From: Pseudomonadota bacterium | Lineage (GTDB): Bacteria > Pseudomonadota > Alphaproteobacteria > CACIAM-22H2 | DNA length: 5,501 nt | NCBI GenBank assembly: GCA_020161965.1 | Contig: JAIUNH010000285.1 | Location: 1-5,501 of the forward strand | Direction of reading: 5' to 3' | In this document: positions 1 through 5,458 of the stretch, one piece after another | How positions within the stretch are numbered: the stretch's first letter is position 1 | Layout: each line of letters begins with the position of its first letter | The notes under the pieces: generated by a model | The model's database searches: none | Seen by the model: only the letters and a program-made list of their open reading frames with translations | Told to the model about the DNA's origin: nothing | Position numbers and translations under genes: made by a program

Positions 1-77
1 CAAAGCGAAGCATTCGGTTGCCGTGTAGCGGGCGGGCGGCGCATGATGGCGTGACCCTCAGCCAGGACACGCATGCC

Positions 78-1490
78 ATGACCCGCGAAGCCGCCATCGC
101 CGCCGCCGAAACCTATTTCGACCAAGGCGATTTCAAGGCCGATCTCGCGCGGCGCGTCGCATTCAAGACCGAAAGCCAGAACCCGGATCGTGCGGCGGAA
201 CTCGCGCGCTATCTGGAAGCGGAGATGGTGCCCACGCTATCGAAGCTCGGCTTTGAGTGCCGCATTCTGACGCACGCAAAGGCCAAGGGCTCGTTCCTGC
301 TGGCCAGCCGCATCGAAGATCCGGCATTGCCCACCGTGTTCGGCTACGGCCACGGCGATGTAATTCGTGGCCTCGAAGATCAATGGCGCGACGGGCTATC
401 GCCCTGGGAATTGAAGGACGAAGGCGATCGCTGGTACGGGCGCGGGACGGCCGACAATAAGGGCCAGCACTCGATCAATATCGCGGCCCTCGCCGCAGTG
501 CTCGCCACGCGCGGCAAACTCGGCTTCAACGCCAAATATCTGATCGAGATGGGCGAGGAAACCGGGTCGCCCGGCTTGCGCGAAGTGTGCGAGGACAACA
601 AGGCGCTGTTCGCCGCCGATATGTTGCTCGCGTCGGACGGGCCGCGTTTGCGCGCCGAACGCCCGACGATCTTCCTGGGCTCGCGCGGCGCCTTCAATTT
701 CGACATTTGGATCGATGCGCGCGAAGGCGGCCATCATTCGGGCAATTGGGGCGGGCTCATCTCCAATCCCGGTTTGCAGCTGGCGCATGCGATTTCGACC
801 ATCGCAGGCCCGACCGGCCAGATCCGCATTCCCGAATGGGTGCCCGCCGAACTGCCGGATTCCGTGCGCCGCGCGCTTGCCGATTGCGAGGTCGACGGCG
901 GCGCCGATGGCCCGGCGATCGAAGAATGGTGGGGCGAGCCGGGCCTCACCCCGTCGGAGCGTGTCTTCGGCTGGTGCTCGTTCGAGGTGCTGGCCTACGA
1001 GACCGGCAATCCGCGCAATCCCGTGAACGCCATTCCGCCGCGCGCCTGGGCGCGTTGCCAATTGCGCTTCGTCGTCGGCATCGATCCGCACGGCATTCTG
1101 CCGGCCTTGCGCCGGCATCTCGATCGTCACGGCTTCCCGTTCGTGAAGATCGCCTCGGCGCGCGACGTGTTGTTCGCCGCCACGCGGCTCGACCCCGATC
1201 ATCCGTGGGTCAAATTCGCGGTCGATTCGATGCGCCGGACCAGCAACAAAAAGCCGGCGATCCTGCCCAATCTCGGCGGCTCGCTGCCCAACGACGTGTT
1301 CAGCGACACGCTGGGCCTGTCGACCGTCTGGGTCCCGCATTCCTATCCGGCCTGTTCGCAACACGCGCCCAACGAGCACATCCTGCCGGAGGTCGCGCGC
1401 GAGGGCCTGCGCCTGATGGCCGGGCTTTACTGGGATTTGGGCGAAGGCGAAGCCCGCAAGATCGCCCAGGCGACGAAAATCAAAGCTTAA
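78..1490 (+). CDS. M20-family zinc metallopeptidase (ArgE/DapE/carboxypeptidase-like hydrolase)
   Basis: A 470-residue predicted cytoplasmic amidohydrolase/peptidase of the M20 clan, whose members use two metal ions to cleave peptide or N-acyl amide bonds. The expected metal and catalytic residues are present in order: H92 and D94 in GHGDV, the bridging D126 in GTADNKG, the EE pair E160-E161 in EMGEETGSPG (general base, then ligand), D187 in ASDGPR and the last ligand H434 in APNEHILPE. The dimerisation/lid domain is roughly residues 210-360 and carries the HHSGNWGG segment (H219-H220) typical of these lids. There is no signal peptide. I chose the ATG at 78 because an AGGA lies 10 bases upstream. 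In-frame GTG (51) and TTG (18) starts would add a poorly conserved-looking tail. It appears to be alone on its transcript side, since an AT-rich gap follows. The family call is firm. The substrate (acyl-amino acid, dipeptide or other) cannot be read from the sequence, so I give no symbol. Confidence 0.93.
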   Translation: MTREAAIAAAETYFDQGDFKADLARRVAFKTESQNPDRAAELARYLEAEMVPTLSKLGFECRILTHAKAKGSFLLASRIEDPALPTVFGYGHGDVIRGLEDQWRDGLSPWELKDEGDRWYGRGTADNKGQHSINIAALAAVLATRGKLGFNAKYLIEMGEETGSPGLREVCEDNKALFAADMLLASDGPRLRAERPTIFLGSRGAFNFDIWIDAREGGHHSGNWGGLISNPGLQLAHAISTIAGPTGQIRIPEWVPAELPDSVRRALADCEVDGGADGPAIEEWWGEPGLTPSERVFGWCSFEVLAYETGNPRNPVNAIPPRAWARCQLRFVVGIDPHGILPALRRHLDRHGFPFVKIASARDVLFAATRLDPDHPWVKFAVDSMRRTSNKKPAILPNLGGSLPNDVFSDTLGLSTVWVPHSYPACSQHAPNEHILPEVAREGLRLMAGLYWDLGEGEARKIAQATKIKA

Positions 1491-1510
1491 TCAGTCGATT
1501 AGCCTATTTC

Positions 1511-1539
1511 TTGCCGTCTTCATCGATAATTAGTAAATT
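1511..1539 (+). promoter_or_regulatory. Predicted sigma70-type promoter of the small lipoprotein gene
   Basis: The 82-bp gap between the peptidase and the lipoprotein gene is clearly more AT-rich than its surroundings. It contains TTGCCG (1511-1516), a 17-base spacer and TAAATT (1534-1539), each matching the sigma70 consensus at four of six positions. A start near 1546 would give a leader of about 27 bases carrying the strong Shine-Dalgarno GGAG at 1562-1565. The match is by eye. AT-rich stretches produce chance -10-like hexamers, so confidence is moderate. Confidence 0.4.
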
Positions 1540-1572
1540 TGGTTCAAATTTTATGGGTATTGGAGTTATCCC

Positions 1573-1950
1573 ATGAAGAACCCGGCCGCCCTGCTGACCG
1601 TTTTCTTGTTCGCCGTCACCCTTGGTGCGTGCGGCGAAACGACGTCGTTCCAAGGCAACCCGCCCTTGTCGAACGCGCCGAACAAGGTGATGACGTATCT
1701 CAAGCCCTACGAGCAGGCGGTCAATTCCGTGATCGGCCCGGGCGTGATCATGACGACCGCGATCATCGGGCCGCATTTCATGCCCGGCGCGTGCGACGGC
1801 ATGTGGACGACGGGCGACCGCAAGATCATGTGCGATCTGCGCGAGCGCTATATCGACGGGCCGAAGGAAGCCAAGCCCGACCCGAACGCCAAATTCGCCT
1901 GCGTGCGCACCCTCGGCGGCGGCACCGAGTGCAGCCAAATCGCCGAATAA
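1573..1950 (+). CDS. Small predicted lipoprotein, hypothetical
   Basis: A 125-residue protein that I do not recognise as a named family. It begins with a lipoprotein signal: charged MKN, a hydrophobic stretch (residues 5-18) and the lipobox L-G-A-C with the lipidated cysteine at C20, so the mature product should be anchored in the inner or outer membrane facing the periplasm. The mature 105 residues contain four further cysteines (C74, C87, C110, C120). Their even number would allow two disulfides in the periplasm, which is inference. A mildly hydrophobic stretch (about 53-72, IGPGVIMTTAIIGPHF) precedes the cysteine-rich part. The start is well supported by GGAG seven bases upstream of the ATG. 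The gene sits alone, with its own predicted promoter upstream and a convergent small secreted protein four bases downstream. Function is unknown. Confidence 0.82.
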   Translation: MKNPAALLTVFLFAVTLGACGETTSFQGNPPLSNAPNKVMTYLKPYEQAVNSVIGPGVIMTTAIIGPHFMPGACDGMWTTGDRKIMCDLRERYIDGPKEAKPDPNAKFACVRTLGGGTECSQIAE

Positions 1951-1954
1951 CGCT

Positions 1955-2176
1955 TTATTTCTTCGCCTCGGGCTTCGGAATGCGCGACGGCGAGACGTAA
2001 ACGCTGCCTTCCAACGGCTTGCCGGGCCCGGCGTGGAAAACGCTCGGGTTGCGCGCGTTCAGCTTATCGGCGTCCGGATTGGCTTTGGGCGGCGTCGAAT
2101 TGGGACGCGTATCCTCGGCCCAAGCCGGCGCGGAAGCCAGTAACGCCACCGTCACAAGAACAAGAAAACGTCGCAT
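1955..2176 (-). CDS. Small secreted (periplasmic) protein, hypothetical
   Basis: A 73-residue protein with a clear Sec signal peptide: MRR, a hydrophobic core (about residues 4-15) and an A-W-A signal-peptidase I site, with cleavage likely after A20. The mature part is only about 53 residues, rich in Pro, Lys, Asn and Ser and without cysteines or obvious secondary structure, so it is probably flexible. I recognise no family. The start is supported by a strong ribosome binding region, GGAGAGGA on the minus strand (2188-2181), just upstream of the ATG. A same-length antisense reading exists but lacks these features. The gene converges with the lipoprotein gene and is divergent from the DedA gene, sharing a 67-bp upstream region with it. 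Reality of the gene is likely on signal peptide plus RBS; function is unknown. Confidence 0.75.
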   Translation of the reverse strand: MRRFLVLVTVALLASAPAWAEDTRPNSTPPKANPDADKLNARNPSVFHAGPGKPLEGSVYVSPSRIPKPEAKK

Positions 2177-2203
2177 CGGTTCCTCTCCGCCCTTCCTTAG
2201 GGT

Positions 2204-2223
2204 ATGTGGTGACTATACCACAT
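2204..2223. promoter_or_regulatory. Inverted repeat in the divergent promoter region (candidate operator)
   Basis: ATGTGGT (2204-2210) and ACCACAT (2217-2223) form a perfect 7-bp inverted repeat around a 6-base centre, in the short gap between the divergent small secreted protein and DedA genes. The repeat covers the extended -10-like element read on the minus strand, so a bound dimeric regulator could block transcription. No regulator gene is visible in the window. A chance repeat cannot be excluded. Confidence 0.4.
2212..2220 (-). promoter_or_regulatory. Extended -10 promoter element for the small secreted protein
   Basis: Read on the minus strand, TGGTATAGT matches the extended -10 form TGnTATAAT with one mismatch. 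No good -35 is seen at 17 bases (GGGCGC), which extended -10 promoters can tolerate. A transcript start near 2205 gives a leader of about 29 bases containing the GGAGAGGA ribosome binding region. On the plus strand the same bases offer TATACC (2214-2219), a weaker possible -10 for the DedA gene. Confidence 0.4.
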
Positions 2224-2243
2224 CGCGCAAGGGAGCGCCCGGG

Positions 2244-2801
2244 TTGGACGTCGATCGGCTTATCGCGGAATACGGGGCGCTGGTGTATGCCGCGACGTTT
2301 CTGTGGACCTTCTTCGAAGGCGAGACTTTCGTGATCTTCGCGGGTGCGGCCGCCCAGCAGGAGAAGATCGCCTTCCTGCCGCTGCTGCTGGCCGCGTGGT
2401 TCGGCAGTTTCTGCGGCGATCAATTGTGGTTTTGGCTCGGCCGGACCTATGGCGTGCGCTTGCTCGCGCGCAAACCGGCCTGGAAGCCGGGTGTGGAACG
2501 CGCGATGGGCTGGCTCGAGCGTTACGACACCTGGTTCATCCTGACCTTCCGCTTCATCTACGGCGTGCGCAATTTCGCGTCCTTCGCGATGGGCTTGGCG
2601 CGCATCAATCCGTTGCGCTTCGCAGCACTGAATTTCATCGCGGCTTTCGTCTGGGCGATTCTGTTCGCGGGCGGGGGCTATCTGTTCGGCCACGCGCTGG
2701 AAACGGCGTTCGGCGAACTCGCGTCGCATTTCCAATTCGCGATGCTGGGCGCCTTCGTGCTGGCGATCGCGATTCTGGTCTGGGTCAACCGGCGGAAATA
2801 G
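2244..2801 (+). CDS. DedA-family integral membrane protein
   Basis: A 185-residue inner-membrane protein of the DedA/VTT (SNARE-associated) superfamily. Members contribute to envelope homeostasis, and some act as flippases that recycle undecaprenyl phosphate or phospholipids. Family marks are visible: the acidic FFEGETF segment near the N terminus (E25, E27), GSFCGDQLWFWLGRTYG (D59, R67) and the hallmark LTFRFIYGVRNFASFAMGLARI (R103, R109, G117), followed by hydrophobic helices at about residues 127-145 and 163-181. The reading frame is open further upstream, but I place the start at TTG 2244: AAGGGAG lies 8 bases before it, the protein then has the family's N terminus and length (about 200 residues), and longer versions would cross the opposite-strand gene's promoter. 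Its last 17 bases overlap the convergent transporter gene. Family certain; the exact lipid substrate and subgroup are not determinable. Confidence 0.92.
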   Translation: MDVDRLIAEYGALVYAATFLWTFFEGETFVIFAGAAAQQEKIAFLPLLLAAWFGSFCGDQLWFWLGRTYGVRLLARKPAWKPGVERAMGWLERYDTWFILTFRFIYGVRNFASFAMGLARINPLRFAALNFIAAFVWAILFAGGGYLFGHALETAFGELASHFQFAMLGAFVLAIAILVWVNRRK

Positions 2802-3690
2802 GCTTCGAGGTTCCCAACGCCAGGAACAGCGCCACCAGGATCGCGGCCATCGCGGCGTAGTCGAGGGCCGCGAAACGCTCGCCCGTCAGCCACGCCGACG
2901 AGGCCACGCCCACGACGGGCACGGCCAGCAGGCCGAGCGAGGCCATCGACGCGGGCAGAATTTCAAGCGCCCGGAACCACGCCCAATGGCAATAGATCAT
3001 CGGCACGGTGGCCGCATAGCCGAAGCCGAGCCAGCCCTGCAGCGTCAAACCGCCCGCCGGCCAAAGACCGCCGGGCAGATCGAACCAGAGCAGCCCCGCG
3101 ATCAGCGGTATGCCGCCGAACAGCAATTGCCACGCCGTCAGCGTCACCGCCGGCATCGGGAACTTCGCTCGCTTGGTATAGACGGTGCCGGTCGCCCAGC
3201 CGATCGCCGCCGCCAGCATCAGCGCCAAGCCGATCGGCCGGTCGATCAGCCCCGCGAAAGCGGGCCACGCCAGCAGCATCAACCCCGCCCCGCCGAACGC
3301 CAGCGCCAATGCGCGGCGCCGATCGAAGACCTCGCCCAGGAACAACGCGCCGAACAGCGACACCCACATCGGCATGGTGAAGGCGATCAGCGCCGCACGC
3401 CCTGCTTCGACATGCTGCAAGCCATAGGCGGTGGAAACGTGCCAGACGGTCACGTTCAAAAATCCGGCGAGCGCCAATTGGCCGATCCGGCCCGGCGGTA
3501 TGCGGCAATCGAGGCGCAAACGCATCGCGATGGCGAACAGCCCGGCGGCGCCGATATAGACGCACAGCACGCGGAACACCCATGGCGGGAGTTCGAGCAC
3601 CGAGAACTTCATCGCCGGCCAATTGACGCCCCAGAAAAACGCGAGCGTCAACAGCAGCCAGAAGCCTTCACGGGAGAGGGTGCGGTTCAA
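2785..3690 (-). CDS. EamA-type DMT-superfamily transporter
   Basis: A 301-residue inner-membrane transporter of the drug/metabolite superfamily, with about ten hydrophobic helices arranged as two EamA repeats (roughly residues 12-135 and 150-292). The first repeat begins with the typical FFWGVNWPAMKF. Each repeat ends with the characteristic acidic loop before its last helix: FLGEVFDRRRALAL (E120) and LTGERFAALDYAAM (E271). The start is a TTG whose last two bases are the first two of the upstream tusA-like gene's TGA stop (TTGA), which suggests translational coupling. AAGG lies about 5 bases upstream. Starting earlier would run antisense-like through tusA and give an arginine-rich non-membrane tail. 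E. coli EamA (YdeD) exports cysteine and O-acetylserine. Given the sulfur genes next door, a sulfur-compound substrate is attractive but unproven, because EamA proteins differ widely in substrate. The 3' end overlaps the DedA gene by 17 bases, tail to tail. Confidence 0.9.
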   Translation of the reverse strand: MNRTLSREGFWLLLTLAFFWGVNWPAMKFSVLELPPWVFRVLCVYIGAAGLFAIAMRLRLDCRIPPGRIGQLALAGFLNVTVWHVSTAYGLQHVEAGRAALIAFTMPMWVSLFGALFLGEVFDRRRALALAFGGAGLMLLAWPAFAGLIDRPIGLALMLAAAIGWATGTVYTKRAKFPMPAVTLTAWQLLFGGIPLIAGLLWFDLPGGLWPAGGLTLQGWLGFGYAATVPMIYCHWAWFRALEILPASMASLGLLAVPVVGVASSAWLTGERFAALDYAAMAAILVALFLALGTSKPISAG

Positions 3691-3908
3691 CCGGCCTTGC
3701 CGATCTCGAAGACGAACACGCCGTCGGCTTCGGCAGACGATTTGAGGACGTTGCCGGTCGTCTTGCAGAACGCCTCGAAATCCTTCACCGCACCGGGATC
3801 GGTCGCGAAGACCTTGAGCGTGGCGCCGGCGGGCAGGCCCGCCATCGCTTTTTTGACCCGCAGCACGGGCAAGGGACAATTCAGCCCTTTGACGTCGAGT
3901 TCGGTCAT
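3687..3908 (-). CDS. TusA/YeeD-like sulfurtransferase (sulfur carrier), probable partner of the thiosulfate channel
   Basis: A 73-residue cytoplasmic protein of the TusA (SirA/YedF/YeeD) family. The N-terminal TELDVKGLNCPLPVLRVKKAM shows the family signature CPxP, with C11 as the sulfur-accepting cysteine. The conserved DPGAVKDFEAFCKTTGN (about residues 37-53) and the C-terminal FVFEIGKA strand complete the usual two-layer fold at the family's usual size. TusA proteins relay persulfide sulfur for tRNA thiolation. The YeeD subgroup is required with the YeeE channel for thiosulfate uptake. Because a YeeE-type gene starts 64 bases away on the other strand, I favour the YeeD/TsuB-like role. ATGs at 3914 and 3926 are also in frame, none with a good Shine-Dalgarno. 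I took 3908 because MTELDVKGLNCP is the family's typical N terminus. The gene is followed with overlap by the EamA-type transporter, presumably in one operon. Confidence 0.9.
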   Translation of the reverse strand: MTELDVKGLNCPLPVLRVKKAMAGLPAGATLKVFATDPGAVKDFEAFCKTTGNVLKSSAEADGVFVFEIGKAG

Positions 3909-3933
3909 GGACATGGCGCGCGACATTACGGCT

Positions 3934-3952
3934 TTGAAGCGGCGCGCTTCAA
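3934..3952. promoter_or_regulatory. Perfect palindrome between divergent tusA-like and yeeE-like genes (candidate operator)
   Basis: TTGAAGCG (3934-3941) and CGCTTCAA (3945-3952) form a perfect 8-bp inverted repeat with a 3-base centre, about midway in the 64-bp gap between the two head-to-head start codons. Each arm begins with TTGAAG, a -35-like hexamer facing outward on its own strand, so one bound dimer could control both genes. This is the layout expected of a divergent sulfur-responsive operator, but the regulator is not in the window and the match is by eye. Confidence 0.5.
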
Positions 3953-3962
3953 GCGATAGATT
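3934..3962 (+). promoter_or_regulatory. Predicted promoter of the yeeE-like gene
   Basis: TTGAAG (3934-3939), a 17-base spacer and TAGATT (3957-3962) resemble a sigma70 promoter (four of six matches at each hexamer). Transcription would begin around 3969, only about four bases before the ATG at 3973. That would make the mRNA essentially leaderless and fits the absence of any Shine-Dalgarno before that ATG. Confidence 0.4.
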
Positions 3963-3972
3963 GCCCGCCCAT

Positions 3973-5052
3973 ATGCTCGACGTTCCGATACATCTTCTCG
4001 TCGCAATCGCCGGACTCGGCGCCGGTACGGCGTTCGGCGCTTTGGCCCAGCGCACCAATTTCTGCACGATGGGCGCCATTTCCGACGCCGTGGTGATGGA
4101 AGACAAGCGCCGCCTGCGCGCCTGGATCGCCGCCATCGGTATCGCGATGCTGGGCGCCAACGCCTTGCATGCGGCGGGCGCCATCGATCTGCGCAGATCG
4201 ATCTACCTCGCCCCCAATCTCGGCTGGCTGGGCGCCATTTTCGGCGGCGCGTTGTTCGGCTTCGGCATGGTGTTGGCCGGCGGCTGCGGCCAGCGCAATC
4301 TGGTGCGCGCGGGTGCGGGCAATCTCAAAAGCGTCGTCGTGTTGCTGATCCTGGGGATCGCGGCTTACGCCACGCTGCGCGGCATCGTTGGCTATGCGCG
4401 CGTCAACACCTGGGAACGCACAAATCTCGATCTGCGCGCGCTTGGTTTCGCCGATCAAAGTCTGCCGACGCTGACCGGCATCGACCGGCCGATCGTGGCG
4501 GCGCTGCTGGGCATCGCATTACTGATCTGGTGCTTCAAGGACAAAGCGTTCCGCGCCAGCGCGCGCGATGTGATCGCAGGGCTGGGTGTGGGTGCGTTGA
4601 TCGTGCTCGGTTGGGCGATCACCGGCGTGTGGGGCAAGGACGATTTCGATCCCACGCCGCTCGCCTCGTTCACCTTCGTCGCCCCCGTCGGCGACACGCT
4701 GTTCTATGCGATGTTCTGGACGGGCGCCAAAATCAATTTCGGCGTGTCGACCGTGATCGGCATGTTGATCGGTTCGGCGATCGCCGCGAAAGCCGCCGGC
4801 GAATGGCGCTTGGAAAGCTTCCGCGACGCGAACGATTTTCTGCGCAACGCGGGTGGTGCCATTTTGATGGGTGTGGGCGGCGTCAGCGCGCTGGGCTGCA
4901 CCGTGGGCCAAGGCATCACCGGTTTGTCGACGCTCGCACTCGGCTCGTTCCTCGCGGTCGCGGGCATCGTGTTCGGCGCGATCCTGGCGCTCAAATATCT
5001 CGAAGAAGGTTCGTTCGGGGCGGCGATCAAAGCGCTGTTCGCGCGTGGCTGA
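3973..5052 (+). CDS. YeeE/YedE-family (TsuA-like) thiosulfate transport channel
   Basis: A 359-residue polytopic inner-membrane protein of the YeeE/YedE (Sulf_transp) family, which passes thiosulfate into the cell for cysteine synthesis. The family's internal repeats each carry a pore cysteine motif: QRTNFCTMGAISD (C31), LAGGCGQRNLVRAGAGNLKS (C105) and SALGCTVGQGITGLSTLALGS (C309). In the characterised Spirochaeta TsuA, conserved cysteines along the pore are needed for uptake. C187 is an extra cysteine in a membrane segment. Length is as usual for the family. The frame is open far upstream, but that stretch is antisense to tusA and the EamA-type gene. I chose ATG 3973 because MLDVPIHLLVAIAGLG begins directly with the first helix as in relatives. 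ATGs at 3907 and 3913 would add a charged 20-22 residue tail. It is divergent from the tusA-like gene, its probable partner, and its last 8 bases overlap the NUDIX gene. Assignment of family is firm; thiosulfate as substrate is by homology. Confidence 0.93.
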   Translation: MLDVPIHLLVAIAGLGAGTAFGALAQRTNFCTMGAISDAVVMEDKRRLRAWIAAIGIAMLGANALHAAGAIDLRRSIYLAPNLGWLGAIFGGALFGFGMVLAGGCGQRNLVRAGAGNLKSVVVLLILGIAAYATLRGIVGYARVNTWERTNLDLRALGFADQSLPTLTGIDRPIVAALLGIALLIWCFKDKAFRASARDVIAGLGVGALIVLGWAITGVWGKDDFDPTPLASFTFVAPVGDTLFYAMFWTGAKINFGVSTVIGMLIGSAIAAKAAGEWRLESFRDANDFLRNAGGAILMGVGGVSALGCTVGQGITGLSTLALGSFLAVAGIVFGAILALKYLEEGSFGAAIKALFARG

Positions 5053-5458
5053 GCCCGGCGACAACAAAGCGCCGCGTTTTCCCGTCGCGATGAAGGGGGT
5101 CGTCACGATCGACGGGCGCGTTTGTCTGTTGTTCAACGAACGCGACGAGTGGGAATTGCCCGGCGGCAAGCTGGAACCGGGCGAAGATCCGCAAGACTGC
5201 CTCGCGCGCGAGATCGACGAGGAGCTGGGGCTGAAAGCAATGCCCGAGCGCATTCTCGATTCCTGGCTTTATCGCATTGTACCGGGCGTCGAGGTCGTGA
5301 TCGTGACCTATGCGTGCGCACCGTTGACGGGCGTTACCCCGCGCATCAGTCACGAACACAAAAAATTGGAATTGTTCGCGCCCGAAGAAATCGACGCGCT
5401 GAATATGCCCGACGGCTACAAAGCCTCGATCAGAGCTTTTTTCCACCCAGCGCGCTGA
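5045..5458 (+). CDS. NUDIX-family hydrolase
   Basis: A 137-residue cytoplasmic hydrolase that should cleave a nucleoside diphosphate linked to another group, using divalent metal ions. The NUDIX box is complete and exact, GX5EX7REUXEEXGU: G41, E47, R55-E56, E59-E60, G62-L63, with the metal-binding glutamates all present. A strand segment, FPVAMKGVVTIDGRVCLLFNERDEWELPGG, precedes it as in typical small NUDIX proteins. The start I prefer is GTG 5045, which overlaps the end of the yeeE-like gene by 8 bases and keeps the conserved PRFPVAMKGV strand. ATG 5090 is an alternative that would shorten it by 15 residues and cut into that strand. Neither has a clear Shine-Dalgarno, so translation may depend on coupling to yeeE. 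The substrate is unknown. The link with thiosulfate uptake may only be co-transcription. The 3' end overlaps an opposite-strand gene by 29 bases. Confidence 0.9.
   Translation: MAEPGDNKAPRFPVAMKGVVTIDGRVCLLFNERDEWELPGGKLEPGEDPQDCLAREIDEELGLKAMPERILDSWLYRIVPGVEVVIVTYACAPLTGVTPRISHEHKKLELFAPEEIDALNMPDGYKASIRAFFHPAR

Noticed and set aside
1..77. Possible end of an upstream plus-strand gene (stops at 26-28 or 52-54) or start of a divergent gene (minus-strand ATG at 44-42)
   Set aside because: Too little sequence is present to tell a real gene end or start from chance open frames, and no convincing motif or ribosome binding site is seen.
396..1379. Long open frame of 327 codons on the minus strand, antisense to the M20 peptidase
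   Set aside because: It is a GC-bias shadow: the plus-strand frame carries all M20 catalytic motifs, while the antisense product is Arg/Gly/Ala/His-rich with no recognisable domain or ribosome binding site.
1483..1510. Possible terminator after the peptidase gene (TAATC-AGTC-GATTA followed by a T-rich stretch)
   Set aside because: The stem is only 5 bp and AT-rich, and the T run is interrupted, so it is too weak to call an intrinsic terminator.
2019..2243. N-terminal extension of the DedA frame
   Set aside because: It is antisense to the small secreted protein gene and crosses the intergenic inverted repeat. The TTG at 2244 has an AAGGGAG at ideal spacing and gives the family length.
3923..3928. 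Minus-strand -10 (TAATGT) for the tusA-like gene, 18 bases from the TTGAAG at 3952-3947
   Set aside because: Only three of six bases match the consensus, so I do not list it as a separate promoter, although the outward TTGAAG makes a start in this area plausible.
2986..3972. Upstream open extension of the yeeE-like frame (about 329 extra codons)
   Set aside because: It runs antisense through the EamA-type and tusA-like genes and encodes a low-complexity Gln/Arg/Ala-rich stretch without a domain, unlike any YeeE protein. The frame is open only because of base composition.
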